A stretch of DNA of 64,000 bases, from assembly GCF_900184225.1 (NCBI RefSeq), contig NZ_FXWZ01000002.1:974369-1038368 (forward strand). Direction: 5' to 3'. Positions 55,456 to 64,000 of this stretch are shown piece after piece (the first letter of the stretch is position 1; each line of letters opens with the position of its first letter). A program made the position numbers and the translations under genes. The stretch is from Brevibacterium ihuae (GTDB taxonomy: Bacteria; Actinomycetota; Actinomycetes; Actinomycetales; Brevibacteriaceae). Below the pieces are notes generated by a model. That model did not search any database, had not been told where the DNA came from, and saw only the letters and a program-made list of their open reading frames with translations.

Positions 55456-55459
<4 letters not shown>
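54209..55459 (+). CDS. DUF4350 domain protein
   Basis: The 416-residue protein has an N-terminal membrane helix (about 33-52), an extracytoplasmic DUF4350 domain (RPLHWDSAAPEGGRALVEVLRSQGIEVRTTETLAEA, the motif LLVFDSDTLLD) resembling glutamine-amidotransferase-like folds, a second helix (about 285-305) and a cytoplasmic tail. DUF4350 genes precede moxR in many actinobacteria; no activity is known. A pair of Cys residues (DCDWE and TACYHH) may form a disulfide. It overlaps moxR by four bases (ATGA). Confidence 0.85.
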
Positions 55460-56650
<1,191 letters not shown>

Positions 56651-56651
<1 letters not shown>

Positions 56652-57943
56652 TGGTCCCGACCTGGCGCTTCGTCCTCCTCGTCGCGCTCGCCGGGGTGCC
56701 GGTCGTGCTCGTCCCCGGCTGGGGCACCGCCGGGCTCGCGCTCGCCGCCGTCGCCTTCGTCTCCCTCCTCGACTGGGCGCTCACCCCGCGCCCCGGGGCG
56801 GTCGCCGCCCAGCGCACCCCGGGACGCCGGGTGCGGCTGGGCGAGGAGACGCGGAGCACCCTCACCCTCGTCAACGAGGGGCGGCGCACCCGCCGGCTCG
56901 TCGTGCGCGATGCGTGGAGCCCGAGCGCCGGCGCCGTCGACGTGCGCTTCCGCGTCCGGCTGCGCGGCGGCGAGACGCACGAGCGGGAGCTCGTCCTCGT
57001 GCCCGCGCGCCGCGGCGTCCTCCACGCCGACCGCCTCACCCTCCGCTCGCTGTCGCTGCTCGGGATCATGGGGCGCCAGGCGAGCTTCGAGGTGCCCGCC
57101 CGGATCCGGGTGATGCCGCCCTTCCTGTCGCGCAAGCACCTGCCCTCGAAGCTCGCCCGGCTGCGCGAGCTCGACGGCCGCACGGCGGTCATGGTCCGCG
57201 GCCTCGGCACGGAGTTCGACTCGCTGCGCGAGTACGTCCGCGGCGACGACGTCCGCTCGATCGACTGGCGGGCCACCGCGCGCGCCCGGGAGCTCATGGT
57301 GCGCACGTGGCGGCCGGAGCGCGACCGGCGGGTCGTCATCGTCCTCGACTCCTCCCGTCTTGCGGCCCGGCGCTGCGGGACCGGCACGGTGTTCGATGCC
57401 GCGCTCGAGGCCGGGCAGCTGCTCGCCGCGCTCGCCGCCGGCGGCGGGGACCGGGTCGACCTCATTGTCGCCGACGCCCGGGTGCGCGCGACGATCGGCC
57501 CGATCACCGGCCGCGATCCGCTCGGCCGGCTGGCGAACGACCTCACCGAGGTCGAGCCCGAGCTCCTCGACGCCGACTGGTCCGCGATCACCTCGGCGGT
57601 CATGCGGGTGTCCTCGCAGCACGCGCTCGTGGTGCTCGTCACCGCGCTCGACCCGACGACGATCGCCGAGGACCTGCTCCCGGCGCTGCCGGTGCTCCGC
57701 GCCCGCAACTCGCTCGCGATCGCCTCGGTGGCCGACCCCGAGCTCACCGCGATGGCCGCGCGCGTCCACACCCCGGCGCAGGCCTACCGCGCCGCCGCGG
57801 CCGAGCGCGAGCTCCTCGAGATCCGGTCGATCATCCACGCGCTCGGCGAGATGGGCATCCGGTCGGTGCACGAGGACCCGGAGAACCTCGCCCCCGCGCT
57901 CGCCGATCTCTACATCGCCCTCAAGGCCGCCGGTCGCCTCTAG
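56651..57943 (+). CDS. DUF58 domain protein
   Basis: The 430-residue protein has two N-terminal membrane helices (residues about 7-42), a beta-rich region with LTLVNEGRRTRRLVV, and the DUF58 domain: GTEFDSLREYVRGDDVRSIDWRATARARELMVRTWRPERDRRVVIVLDSS. DUF58 proteins carry a VWA-like fold and work with MoxR ATPases in envelope assembly. ATG 56651 overlaps the moxR stop by one base (TGATG). It ends the plus-strand operon; the nested inverted repeat after it may terminate transcription. Confidence 0.9.
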
Positions 57944-57945
57944 AC

Positions 57946-57994
57946 ATCGCAATTTCCGAAGGTTCCTGGGAACCGATCCGCAGATTATTGCGAT
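57946..57994. terminator. nested AT-rich inverted repeats between DUF58 and spoIIM genes
   Basis: ATCGCAAT (57946-57953) mirrors ATTGCGAT (57987-57994). Nested inside, GGTTCC-TG-GGAACC (57961-57974) forms a second perfect repeat. The stretch is much AT-richer than its surroundings and lies between convergent stops, so a bidirectional terminator is likely. A protein-binding site is possible. Confidence 0.5.
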
Positions 57995-58017
57995 CTCGAC
58001 CGACTCGGCCGTCCGCC

Positions 58018-59013
58018 TCAGTCGACGGCGACGACCTGGTATCCCGCGCGGTCCTCGGAGAGGTCCCCGGTGTCCCCGGCGAGCAGCGCCGGCCTGCCGA
58101 GCACGATCGCGTAGACGACGATCCCCACGGTGAGCGCTGCCCCGATGCCGATCCGGACGACATCGGGCAGCGCCGACGGGGTGACGAAGCCCTCGATGAT
58201 GCCGGAGAGGAAGAGGAGCACGACGAGGCCGAGGGCCACGGTGATGAGCGAGCGGGCGGCGCGGGCGAGGGCGGCGCGCCGGGGCAGCGGCCCCGGCACC
58301 ACCCAGGAGACGAAGATCTTCAGCCCGGCCGCAGCGGCGATGAGGATGCAGGTGATCTCGGGGATGCCGTGGGGCAGGATGTAGCGGAAGAACTCGGCGC
58401 CGTGGCCGAACTCGAACATCACGGCCCCCGACAGCCCGACGTTGACCGCGTTGACGATGAGCCCGAGGATCACGGGGAACCCGAGGATCCCGAGTGCCAC
58501 CCACTGGACGGCGATCCATGCGTTGTTCGCCCACACCCCGACGGTGAAGAAGCCGCTCGGATGCTCGAAGTAGTAGTCGACGAAGTCCTCCTCGGCGAGC
58601 TGCCGACGCATCTCCTCCGTCCCGAACGACTCGAGCGCGCCGGGCGTGTACAGCGCCCACACCGTGGTGAGGACGCTCAGGCCGACGAAGAACACGAACA
58701 CCCCGAGGAACATCCAGCGCAGCGAATACAGCGCCGCCGGCAGGGACACGACCCAGAACTGCACGAGCGACCCGCGCAGCCCGAGCGGCACGCCGGTGAG
58801 CTGCATGCGGGAGCGGTGGATGATGTTCGACAGCCGGATCGACACCTCGGAGTCCGGGGCCACGGTCTGGATCCGCGACAGGTCCTTCGACGCCGACCGG
58901 TAGAGGAGGAGGAACTCCTCCGCCTCCGCCGCGGTGAGCGTGTTGCGCGAGGCGAGCGTCGACAGCCGGGCCCACGCCGGTCCGCGGAGCTCGGCGAGGA
59001 GAGCCGGATCCAT
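58018..59013 (-). CDS. stage II sporulation protein M-like membrane protein
   Basis: The 331-residue protein has a helical cytoplasmic start (WARLSTLASRNTLTAAEAEEFLLLYRSASKDLSRIQTVAPDSEVSIRLSNIIHRSR) and about six membrane helices with the SpoIIM-family segment GFFTVGVWANNAWIAVQWVALGILGFPVILGLIVNAVNVGLSG and LPHGIPEI. It is not evidence for sporulation: the family is widespread and its biochemical role is unclear. ATG 59013 follows TAGGCT (59026-59021, minus) by seven bases. It is divergent from the RDD gene; the pair is a conserved part of the MoxR neighbourhood. Confidence 0.9.
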   Translation of the reverse strand: MDPALLAELRGPAWARLSTLASRNTLTAAEAEEFLLLYRSASKDLSRIQTVAPDSEVSIRLSNIIHRSRMQLTGVPLGLRGSLVQFWVVSLPAALYSLRWMFLGVFVFFVGLSVLTTVWALYTPGALESFGTEEMRRQLAEEDFVDYYFEHPSGFFTVGVWANNAWIAVQWVALGILGFPVILGLIVNAVNVGLSGAVMFEFGHGAEFFRYILPHGIPEITCILIAAAAGLKIFVSWVVPGPLPRRAALARAARSLITVALGLVVLLFLSGIIEGFVTPSALPDVVRIGIGAALTVGIVVYAIVLGRPALLAGDTGDLSEDRAGYQVVAVD

Positions 59014-59020
59014 GCCTCCC

Positions 59021-59049
59021 AGCCTAATCGACCTCCGCTGTGCCACGAT
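59021..59049. promoter_or_regulatory. divergent leaderless promoters of spoIIM-like and RDD genes
   Basis: TAGGCT (59026-59021, minus) and CACGAT (59044-59049, plus) each lie seven bases from ATG 59013 and GTG 59057. Only 43 bases separate the genes. Confidence 0.5.
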
Positions 59050-59056
59050 AGGTCCC

Positions 59057-59872
59057 GTGAGCACACTCGTCACCGGTGAGGCGGTCGCCCTCGACGTACG
59101 CGCCGCCTCGCTGGCCGCGCGCGCGGTCTCCTGCGCCGTCGACGTCGTCGTCTACGGCATCGGGTACTCCGGGATCCTGTTCGCCGCGGGCTGGGTCCTC
59201 ACGCGGACCGAGCTCATCGATTCGCTCCTCGGCCGGACCCTCGGCCTGCTGCTCACCGTTCTCACCTTCGTCCTCATCCCGTGCACCGTCGAGACGCTCA
59301 CCCGCGGCCGCTCCCTCGGCAGGCTCATCTGCGGGCTGCGGATCGTGCGCGAGGACGGCGGCGCCATCACCTTCCGCCACGCCTTCATCCGCGCGCTGCT
59401 GTGGCAGTTCGAGGTCATCGCGACCGGCGGCGGGGTCGCCGCGCTCGTCGGCCTGCTCTCACCCCAGAGCAGGCGGCTGGGCGACTACCTCGCCGGCACC
59501 CTCGCGGTCAACGAGCGCGCCGGGATCCCCGCGACCGCGCAGATCCGCGTCCCGGCCCGCCTGGTCCCCTGGATCTCCCGGGCCGACGTCTCCGCGTTCC
59601 CCGCCGGCCTCCACTACCGGATGGTCCAGTTCCTCGTCACCGCCGACCAGCGGAGCCCGGAGTCCCGGCTCGAGCGGGCGATCGAGCTCGCCGAGGAGGT
59701 CAATCCCTACATCGCCCCCGCGCCTCCCCCGGGGACGCACCCGGAGGAGTTCATCGCCGCGATCATCGGGCACACCCGGTACGAGTTCGCCCGTCGGACG
59801 GAGCAGGCCGCGCGCACGACCCGGGACTTCCGCTCCCGGATCGGGACGCTGCCCTACGGGCAGCGCCTCTGA
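59057..59872 (+). CDS. RDD-family membrane protein
   Basis: The 271-residue protein has the RDD domain: SLAARAVSCAVDVVVYGIGYSGILFAAGWVL, RGRSLGRLICGLRIVREDGGAITFRHAFIRALLW and RRLGDYLAGTLAVNER, with about three membrane helices and a C-terminal cytoplasmic domain of 100 residues. RDD proteins lack a general function; some transport ions. The start is GTG 59057, seven bases after CACGAT, with no Shine-Dalgarno. The RDD/SpoIIM/DUF58/MoxR association is conserved in actinobacteria. Confidence 0.9.
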   Translation: MSTLVTGEAVALDVRAASLAARAVSCAVDVVVYGIGYSGILFAAGWVLTRTELIDSLLGRTLGLLLTVLTFVLIPCTVETLTRGRSLGRLICGLRIVREDGGAITFRHAFIRALLWQFEVIATGGGVAALVGLLSPQSRRLGDYLAGTLAVNERAGIPATAQIRVPARLVPWISRADVSAFPAGLHYRMVQFLVTADQRSPESRLERAIELAEEVNPYIAPAPPPGTHPEEFIAAIIGHTRYEFARRTEQAARTTRDFRSRIGTLPYGQRL

Positions 59873-59885
59873 GCGATAGGGATCC

Positions 59886-59960
59886 CGAGGTGCCGGTCCC
59901 CGAAGGACCAGGCGCCGAGGTGCCAGGCTCCGAGGTGCGGATCCCCGAGGTGCCGACCGG
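59886..59960. repeat. 15-bp tandem repeat, five units
   Basis: Units begin at 59886, 59901, 59916, 59931 and 59946. Four start with CGAGGTGC; the second is degenerate (CGAAGGAC). The repeat is intergenic, between the RDD and FAH stops. The period of 15 gives pentapeptides on either strand, but neither frame is joined to a start. Confidence 0.75.
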
Positions 59961-59978
59961 GCCGCCGCGATCGGCGGC
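59961..59978 (-). terminator. hairpin after the FAH-family gene
   Basis: GCCGCC (59961-59966) pairs with GGCGGC (59973-59978) around a six-base loop directly after the FAH stop at 59979. There is no T tract. It is a weak candidate terminator. Confidence 0.4.
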
Positions 59979-60839
59979 TCAGGCTCCCGCGAAGAGCTGG
60001 CGCTGGCGACCGAGCCCCTCGATCTCGACCTCGACGACGTCCCCGGACCGCAGGTAGGGGTACTCCCCCGACAGCGCGACCCCCTCCGGGGTGCCGGTGA
60101 GGACGACGTCGCCGGGCTCGAGCACGAGGTACTGCGAGAGGTGATGGATGATGGCCGGGACGTCGAAGATCATGTCGCTCGTCCGCGAGTCCTGGCGGGC
60201 CTCGCCGTTGACCCAGCTGCGGATCCGCAGATCGACGACGTCGATCTCGTCGGCGGACACGAGCACCGGCCCGAGCGGCGCGAATCCCGGCGCGCACTTG
60301 CCCTTCGACCACTGGCCCCCGGAGTGTGCCGTCTGGTGGTCCCGCTCCGACAGGTCGTTGCCGAGCACGTAGCCGGCCACGCAGGCGGCGGCGGACTCCC
60401 GGTCGGCGAGATAGGACGCGCGGGTGCCGATGACCACGCCGAGCTCGACCTCCCAGTCGACCTTCGTCGCGCCGGGCGGGATGAGCACGGTGTCGTCGGG
60501 CCCGGCGATGGTGTTCGGGGTCTTGAGGAAGAGGACCGGCTGCTCCGGGGGCGCCGCCCCGGTCTCCGCGGCGTGGGCGGCGTAGTTCATCCCGATGCAC
60601 AGGAGGGCCTGCGGCTCGCTCACCGGTGACCCGATGCGGGCACCGGGGTCGAGCTCGTGCTCGGGCAGCTCCCCGGCGGCGCTCGCGGCGGCGAGCCGTC
60701 CCATGCCGCCGTCGGCGAAGAACCGCCGGTCGAAGCGCTCGGTCACCGCGGAGGCGTCGTACCACTGCACGGCGGTGCCGCGCGTGATGCCGACGAGCGG
60801 GATCTCCCGTCCGACCGGTCCGACCTGCATGAGCTGCAT
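59979..60839 (-). CDS. fumarylacetoacetate hydrolase family protein
   Basis: The 286-residue protein has the FAH catalytic fold: LLCIGMNYAAHAAETG, VDWEVELGVVIG with metal-binding Glu residues, NDLSERDHQ, KGKCAPGFAPLGP and GDVVLTGTPEGV. Members hydrolyse C-C bonds of acylpyruvates or act as oxaloacetate decarboxylases or 2-hydroxyhepta-2,4-diene-1,7-dioate isomerases. The substrate is not predictable; location next to ahcY does not identify it. ATG 60839 has GGAAGGAG upstream. It is the last gene of the manB-ahcY unit, 25 bases after ahcY. Confidence 0.88.
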   Translation of the reverse strand: MQLMQVGPVGREIPLVGITRGTAVQWYDASAVTERFDRRFFADGGMGRLAAASAAGELPEHELDPGARIGSPVSEPQALLCIGMNYAAHAAETGAAPPEQPVLFLKTPNTIAGPDDTVLIPPGATKVDWEVELGVVIGTRASYLADRESAAACVAGYVLGNDLSERDHQTAHSGGQWSKGKCAPGFAPLGPVLVSADEIDVVDLRIRSWVNGEARQDSRTSDMIFDVPAIIHHLSQYLVLEPGDVVLTGTPEGVALSGEYPYLRSGDVVEVEIEGLGRQRQLFAGA

Positions 60840-60864
60840 GGGTGTCTCCTTCCGCGGGCGAGCG

Positions 60865-62316
60865 TCAGTAGCGGTAGTGCTCGGGCTTGTACGGCCCGGC
60901 GACGTCGACGCCGATGTACTCCGCCTGCTCCTTGGTGAGCTCGGTGAGGTGCGCGCCGAGCGCCGGGAGGTGGAGGCGCGCGACCTTCTCGTCGAGGATC
61001 TTCGACAGCCGGTGCACGCCGGGCCGGTAGTCGTCGTGGTTCGTGAAGAGCTCGAGCTGCGCCATGACCTGGTTGGTGAAGGAGGCACTCATGACGAACG
61101 AGGGGTGACCGGTCGCGTTGCCGAGGTTGAGCAGCCGACCCTGGGACAGCACGATGAAGGAGGTCTCCGTGCGGTCGAGGCCGAGCTCGGCCGGGACGGG
61201 GATGGTCCACTCGTGGACCTGCGGCTTGATCTCGACGATCTCGACGCCGGGGGCCGATTCGAGACCGGCGAGGTCGATCTCGTCGTCGAAGTGGCCGACG
61301 TTGCCGATGATCGCTCCCGGCTTGAGGCGGGTGAGGAGGTCGGTGTCGACGACGCGGGTGTTCCCCGTCGTCGTGATGACGAAGTCCGCCTGACCGATCG
61401 CCTGCTGGGCGTCGACGACCTCGTAGCCGTCCATCGCGGCCTGGAGCGCGCAGATCGGATCGATCTCGACGATCTGCACCCGTGCGCCCTGGCCGCGGAG
61501 CGCCTCGGCGCTGCCCTTGCCGACGTCCCCGTAGCCGACGACGAGCGCGACCTTGCCGCCGATGAGCGCATCGGTGGCGCGGTTGATGCCGTCGGGCAGC
61601 GAGTGGCGGATGCCGTATCGGTTGTCGAACTTCGACTTCGTCACCGAGTCGTTGACGTTGATGGCGGGGAATGGCAGGCGGCCGGCCTCGGCGAGCCGGT
61701 AGAGCCGGTTGACGCCGGTCGTCGTCTCCTCGCTCACGCCGAGCAGCCCGTCGCGGATCCGGGTCAGGCGCCCGGAGTCCTCGGCGAGGGATTCGCGCAG
61801 CCGGGCGGCGAACACGCGCGCCTCGGCCGAGGCGTTCTCGCCGGGCTCGGGGACGCCGCCGGCCTGCTCGGCCTCGGCGCCCTCCATGACGAGCATCGTC
61901 GCGTCGCCGCCGTCGTCGAGGATGAGGTTCGCGCCCTCGGGGAAGCGGAAGATCTGGTCGGTGCACCACCAGTACTCCTCGAGCGTCTCGCCCTTCCAGG
62001 CGAACACGGGGACACCGGCGGGCTCCTCGACGGTGCCCGCGCCGACGACGACCGCGGCGGCGGCCTCGTCCTGGGTGGAGAAGATGTTGCACGAGGCCCA
62101 GCGGACGTCTGCACCGAGAGCGGTGAGCGTCTCGATGAGCACGGCCGTCTGCACCGTCATGTGGAGCGAGCCGGCGATCCGGGCGCCGCGCAGCGGCTGC
62201 TGCGCGCCGTACTCCTCGCGGAGGCTCATGAGTCCGGGCATCTCGCGTTCGGCGAGGCGGATCTGGTGGCGGCCTGCGGCGGCGAGGCTGATGTCGGCGA
62301 TGCGGTGTTCGAGCAC
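60865..62316 (-). CDS. ahcY: adenosylhomocysteinase
   Basis: AhcY reversibly hydrolyses S-adenosylhomocysteine to adenosine and homocysteine, clearing the inhibitor made by methyltransferases. NAD-binding [56 protein letters not shown] and the C-terminal PYKPEHYRY are intact. It carries the actinobacterial insertion around [25 protein letters not shown] chose GTG 62316 (483 aa), with AGGA five bases upstream. A GTG at 62346 would lie before the expected start of a transcript from TAGACT at 62353-62348. manB lies directly upstream. Confidence 0.94.
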   Translation of the reverse strand: MLEHRIADISLAAAGRHQIRLAEREMPGLMSLREEYGAQQPLRGARIAGSLHMTVQTAVLIETLTALGADVRWASCNIFSTQDEAAAAVVVGAGTVEEPAGVPVFAWKGETLEEYWWCTDQIFRFPEGANLILDDGGDATMLVMEGAEAEQAGGVPEPGENASAEARVFAARLRESLAEDSGRLTRIRDGLLGVSEETTTGVNRLYRLAEAGRLPFPAINVNDSVTKSKFDNRYGIRHSLPDGINRATDALIGGKVALVVGYGDVGKGSAEALRGQGARVQIVEIDPICALQAAMDGYEVVDAQQAIGQADFVITTTGNTRVVDTDLLTRLKPGAIIGNVGHFDDEIDLAGLESAPGVEIVEIKPQVHEWTIPVPAELGLDRTETSFIVLSQGRLLNLGNATGHPSFVMSASFTNQVMAQLELFTNHDDYRPGVHRLSKILDEKVARLHLPALGAHLTELTKEQAEYIGVDVAGPYKPEHYRY

Positions 62317-62350
62317 GAGTGTCCTAACGTCCGTGGGGTGTGCCACCAGT

Positions 62351-63790
62351 CTAGGGGCGATCCGTGCCCCTCACGAGTGCGAGGACGTCCGCGGTGAGCT
62401 CGGCGGTGCGGCCCGGGTCCGGGGTCTCGCAGTTGAACCGGACGAGCGGCTCGGTGTTCGAGGACCGGACGTTGCACCAGAAGTCCGCACCGGTGAGCGT
62501 GACCCCGTCGAGCTCGTCGACCTCGCCGGGACCGAACGCGCCGGCGCGGGCGGCGTCGCGGAACCGGGCGAGCGCGGCGGCCGGGTCGTCGACCGCGGAG
62601 TTGATCTCCCCGGATCCCGCATAGGGGTCGAGGTCGGCGAGCAGGGCGCTGAGCGTGCCGCCGCTCGCGGCGAGCGCGGCGATGACGTGGCAGGCGGCGA
62701 GCATGCCGCTGTCCGCGCCGTAGAAGTCGCGGAAGTAGAAGTGGGCGGAGTGCTCGCAGGCGAACACCGCGGAGTGCTCGCTCATCAGCCGTTTGATCCC
62801 GGAGTGCCCCACCGGGGTGCGGACCGGGACGCCGCCGGCGGCGACGATCTGCTCGGGCACCGCGCGCGAGGTGATGAGGTTGTGGAGCACGACCGGCGCG
62901 TCCTCCCCCGCTGCCCGGGCGCGGGCGATCTCGCGCCGGGCGACGAGGGCGCCGATCGCCGAGGCCGAGGTCGCCCGCCCGGTCTCGTCGATGACGAAGC
63001 AGCGGTCGGCGTCGCCGTCGAAGGCGAGGCCGAGATCGGCGCCGGTGGCGAGGACCTCGCGCCGGACGTCGACGAGGTTCGCCGGATCGAGCGGGTTGGC
63101 GGGGTGGTGCGGGAAGGTCCCGTCGAGCTCGGTGTACATGCCGCGCACGTCGAGCGGCAACGGAGCGGACGCGACTGCGGTGCCGAACACCTCGGGCAGG
63201 AGCTTGCCGGCCATCCCGCTGCCGCAGTCGGCGACGACGGAGAGGCGGCGCGGGAGGTCGAGGAGGCCGGTCTGCTCGCGGATCGCCTGCGCGTACCCGG
63301 CGGCGACGCGGGCGGCCGCGGCGGTGTCCGGGGCGGGCCCGGCCGGTGCGGGCACGGGTTCGGCGGGGGCGCGGACGGCCGCCTCGGCGATGTCCGCGAG
63401 ACCCGTCGTGCGCGAGATGCCCGCGGCGCGGGGGCCGCACACCTTGACGCCGTTCCAGCCGCTCGGATTGTGGCTCGCGGTGACCATGAGCCCGGGCAGG
63501 CCGGTGCGCCCGGAGGCGAAATAGAGCTGATCGGTCGAGCACAGTCCGAGCAGCGTGGGCGTCGACCCCGCCGCGCTCACCCCGCGGGCGAGCGCCTGGG
63601 CGAAGCGGAGGGAGTCGGGGCGCATGTCCGCGCCGATGACGATGCCCTCGGCGGCGTGGAGCGCCGCCATCGTGCGCGCGGTGCCCCAGCCGAGGGCGAA
63701 CAGCAGGTCGTCGTCGAGGTCGTCTCCGACCCGCCCGCGGAGGTCGTAGGCCTTGAGCGCGCGTGCGAGCCGGGAGGAGCGGTCGCTCAT
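62351..63790 (-). CDS. manB: phosphomannomutase/phosphoglucomutase
   Basis: The 479-residue enzyme interconverts hexose 6- and 1-phosphates, supplying mannose- or glucose-1-phosphate for glycolipids and cell-wall glycans. The phosphoserine is Ser106 in [13 protein letters not shown]. The Mg site GDADR follows in [11 protein letters not shown], and the sugar-binding [17 protein letters not shown] and phosphate-binding [14 protein letters not shown] are present. Its ATG overlaps the DUF3499 stop (ATGA) and its TAG stop forms part of the ahcY -10. Order matches Rv3257c (manB) upstream of sahH in mycobacteria. Confidence 0.95.
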   Translation of the reverse strand: MSDRSSRLARALKAYDLRGRVGDDLDDDLLFALGWGTARTMAALHAAEGIVIGADMRPDSLRFAQALARGVSAAGSTPTLLGLCSTDQLYFASGRTGLPGLMVTASHNPSGWNGVKVCGPRAAGISRTTGLADIAEAAVRAPAEPVPAPAGPAPDTAAAARVAAGYAQAIREQTGLLDLPRRLSVVADCGSGMAGKLLPEVFGTAVASAPLPLDVRGMYTELDGTFPHHPANPLDPANLVDVRREVLATGADLGLAFDGDADRCFVIDETGRATSASAIGALVARREIARARAAGEDAPVVLHNLITSRAVPEQIVAAGGVPVRTPVGHSGIKRLMSEHSAVFACEHSAHFYFRDFYGADSGMLAACHVIAALAASGGTLSALLADLDPYAGSGEINSAVDDPAAALARFRDAARAGAFGPGEVDELDGVTLTGADFWCNVRSSNTEPLVRFNCETPDPGRTAELTADVLALVRGTDRP

Positions 63791-64000
63791 TCCTCGGGGT
63801 CCCCGACCACCCGCAGGTGACCATGGGTGCGCGCGTCGGCCGGGGGCGCGGCGGCGGGCTTGGGACGTGCGGCCTCGCGGACGGCGTCGGCGATCGCGAG
63901 GAGATCATCGCGGCTGCGCTCCGGCGGCTCCTCACCGGTGCCTAGCCGGATGAGCTGCCATCCCTGCGGTGCGGTGAGCCGCTCGGCGTGGCGGCGGCAG
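63787..64000 (-). CDS. DUF3499 family protein, 3' part only
   Basis: The window ends inside this gene. The visible 70-odd C-terminal residues include CRRHAERLTAPQGWQLIRLGTGEEPPER followed by an acidic/Ala/Pro linker and a [10 protein letters not shown] end. The first part is the end of the DUF3499 domain, a small Cys/His-rich (probably zinc-binding) actinobacterial protein found upstream of manB. It is coupled to manB by an ATGA overlap. Function is unknown, and the N-terminal cysteines are beyond base 64000. Confidence 0.82.
   Translation of the reverse strand, partial: CRRHAERLTAPQGWQLIRLGTGEEPPERSRDDLLAIADAVREAARPKPAAAPPADARTHGHLRVVGDPEE

Noticed and set aside
58018-59013. Evidence for sporulation
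   Set aside because: SpoIIM-like membrane proteins are widespread in non-sporulating actinobacteria and no other sporulation gene is seen.
59854-60765. A minus-strand frame ending in pentapeptide-like HLG repeats
   Set aside because: It is out of frame with the FAH gene and made of Arg/Pro/Gly shadow sequence; only the tandem DNA repeat itself is supported.

Overview
The window is a compact, very GC-rich (about 70% or more by eye) actinobacterial chromosome segment. It has no tRNA, rRNA, insertion sequence, prophage or CRISPR that I can see. It encodes a mycothiol S-conjugate amidase, WhiB1, PdtaS, MtrAB-LpqB, a long hibernation factor and many actinobacteria-only DUF families (DUF4245, DUF4307, DUF2505, DUF6912, DUF3499). 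Mycolate genes are absent. Together this suggests a Micrococcales-type organism (Brevibacterium-like or a relative); the genus is an inference.

Layout. 1-6 kb: the start of a hydrolase gene, rmuC, and a damaged stretch holding a membrane-anchored VWA protein and two overlapping glycosyltransferases. This stretch has two single-base frameshifts in G runs and an abrupt fusion junction. 6-26 kb: ispH, xseA-xseB, a DJ-1/MarR operon with tandem operators, DUF4245, glpX, beta-carbonic anhydrase, fumC, a methyltransferase, nitrobindin, phoH, uppS, trhA, mca, DUF4307, greA, an AI-2E family transporter, an SGNH protein, maf and accBC. This resembles the Mycobacterium tuberculosis Rv1080c-Rv1110 neighbourhood joined to the maf/accA3 region. 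26-42 kb: lpdA, a TPCP-class P1B ATPase, a gamma-class carbonic anhydrase-like protein, whiB1, pdtaS, the giant NAD-glutamate dehydrogenase, DUF2505, an orphan SAF/CpaE-like/DUF6912 operon facing a small HTH gene, a conserved hypothetical, a LysM protein and an Rv3235-family protein. 42-52 kb: secA, a YcaQ-like glycosylase, hpf, comF, lpqB, mtrB and mtrA, all on the minus strand. 52-59 kb: a membrane protein, DUF4129, DUF4350, MoxR and DUF58 in one overlapping operon, then spoIIM-like and RDD genes. 60-64 kb: DUF3499, phosphomannomutase, S-adenosylhomocysteinase and an FAH-family hydrolase, all on the minus strand. From whiB1 onward the order follows M. tuberculosis Rv3219-Rv3259.

How the genes relate. 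glpX and fumC serve central carbon metabolism; gdh and accBC feed amino-acid and fatty-acid metabolism; ispH and uppS supply isoprenoid lipid carrier. MtrAB-LpqB, PdtaS and WhiB1 are envelope and redox sensors. SecA, the MoxR cluster, the LysM protein and SpoIIM-like protein are envelope-related.

Regulation. At least fourteen genes have a TAnnnT or CAnnnT hexamer 5-7 bases before an ATG or GTG and no Shine-Dalgarno sequence, so they look leaderless. Several strong palindromes, two short tandem-repeat tracts and one giant coding hairpin are not explained by the gene annotation. I do not see an obvious new multi-gene system. The best leads are the tandem MarR-type operators, the orphan SAF/CpaE-like/HTH locus with its triple half-site, the greA leader duplication, and the moxR hairpin that coincides with a frameshift.
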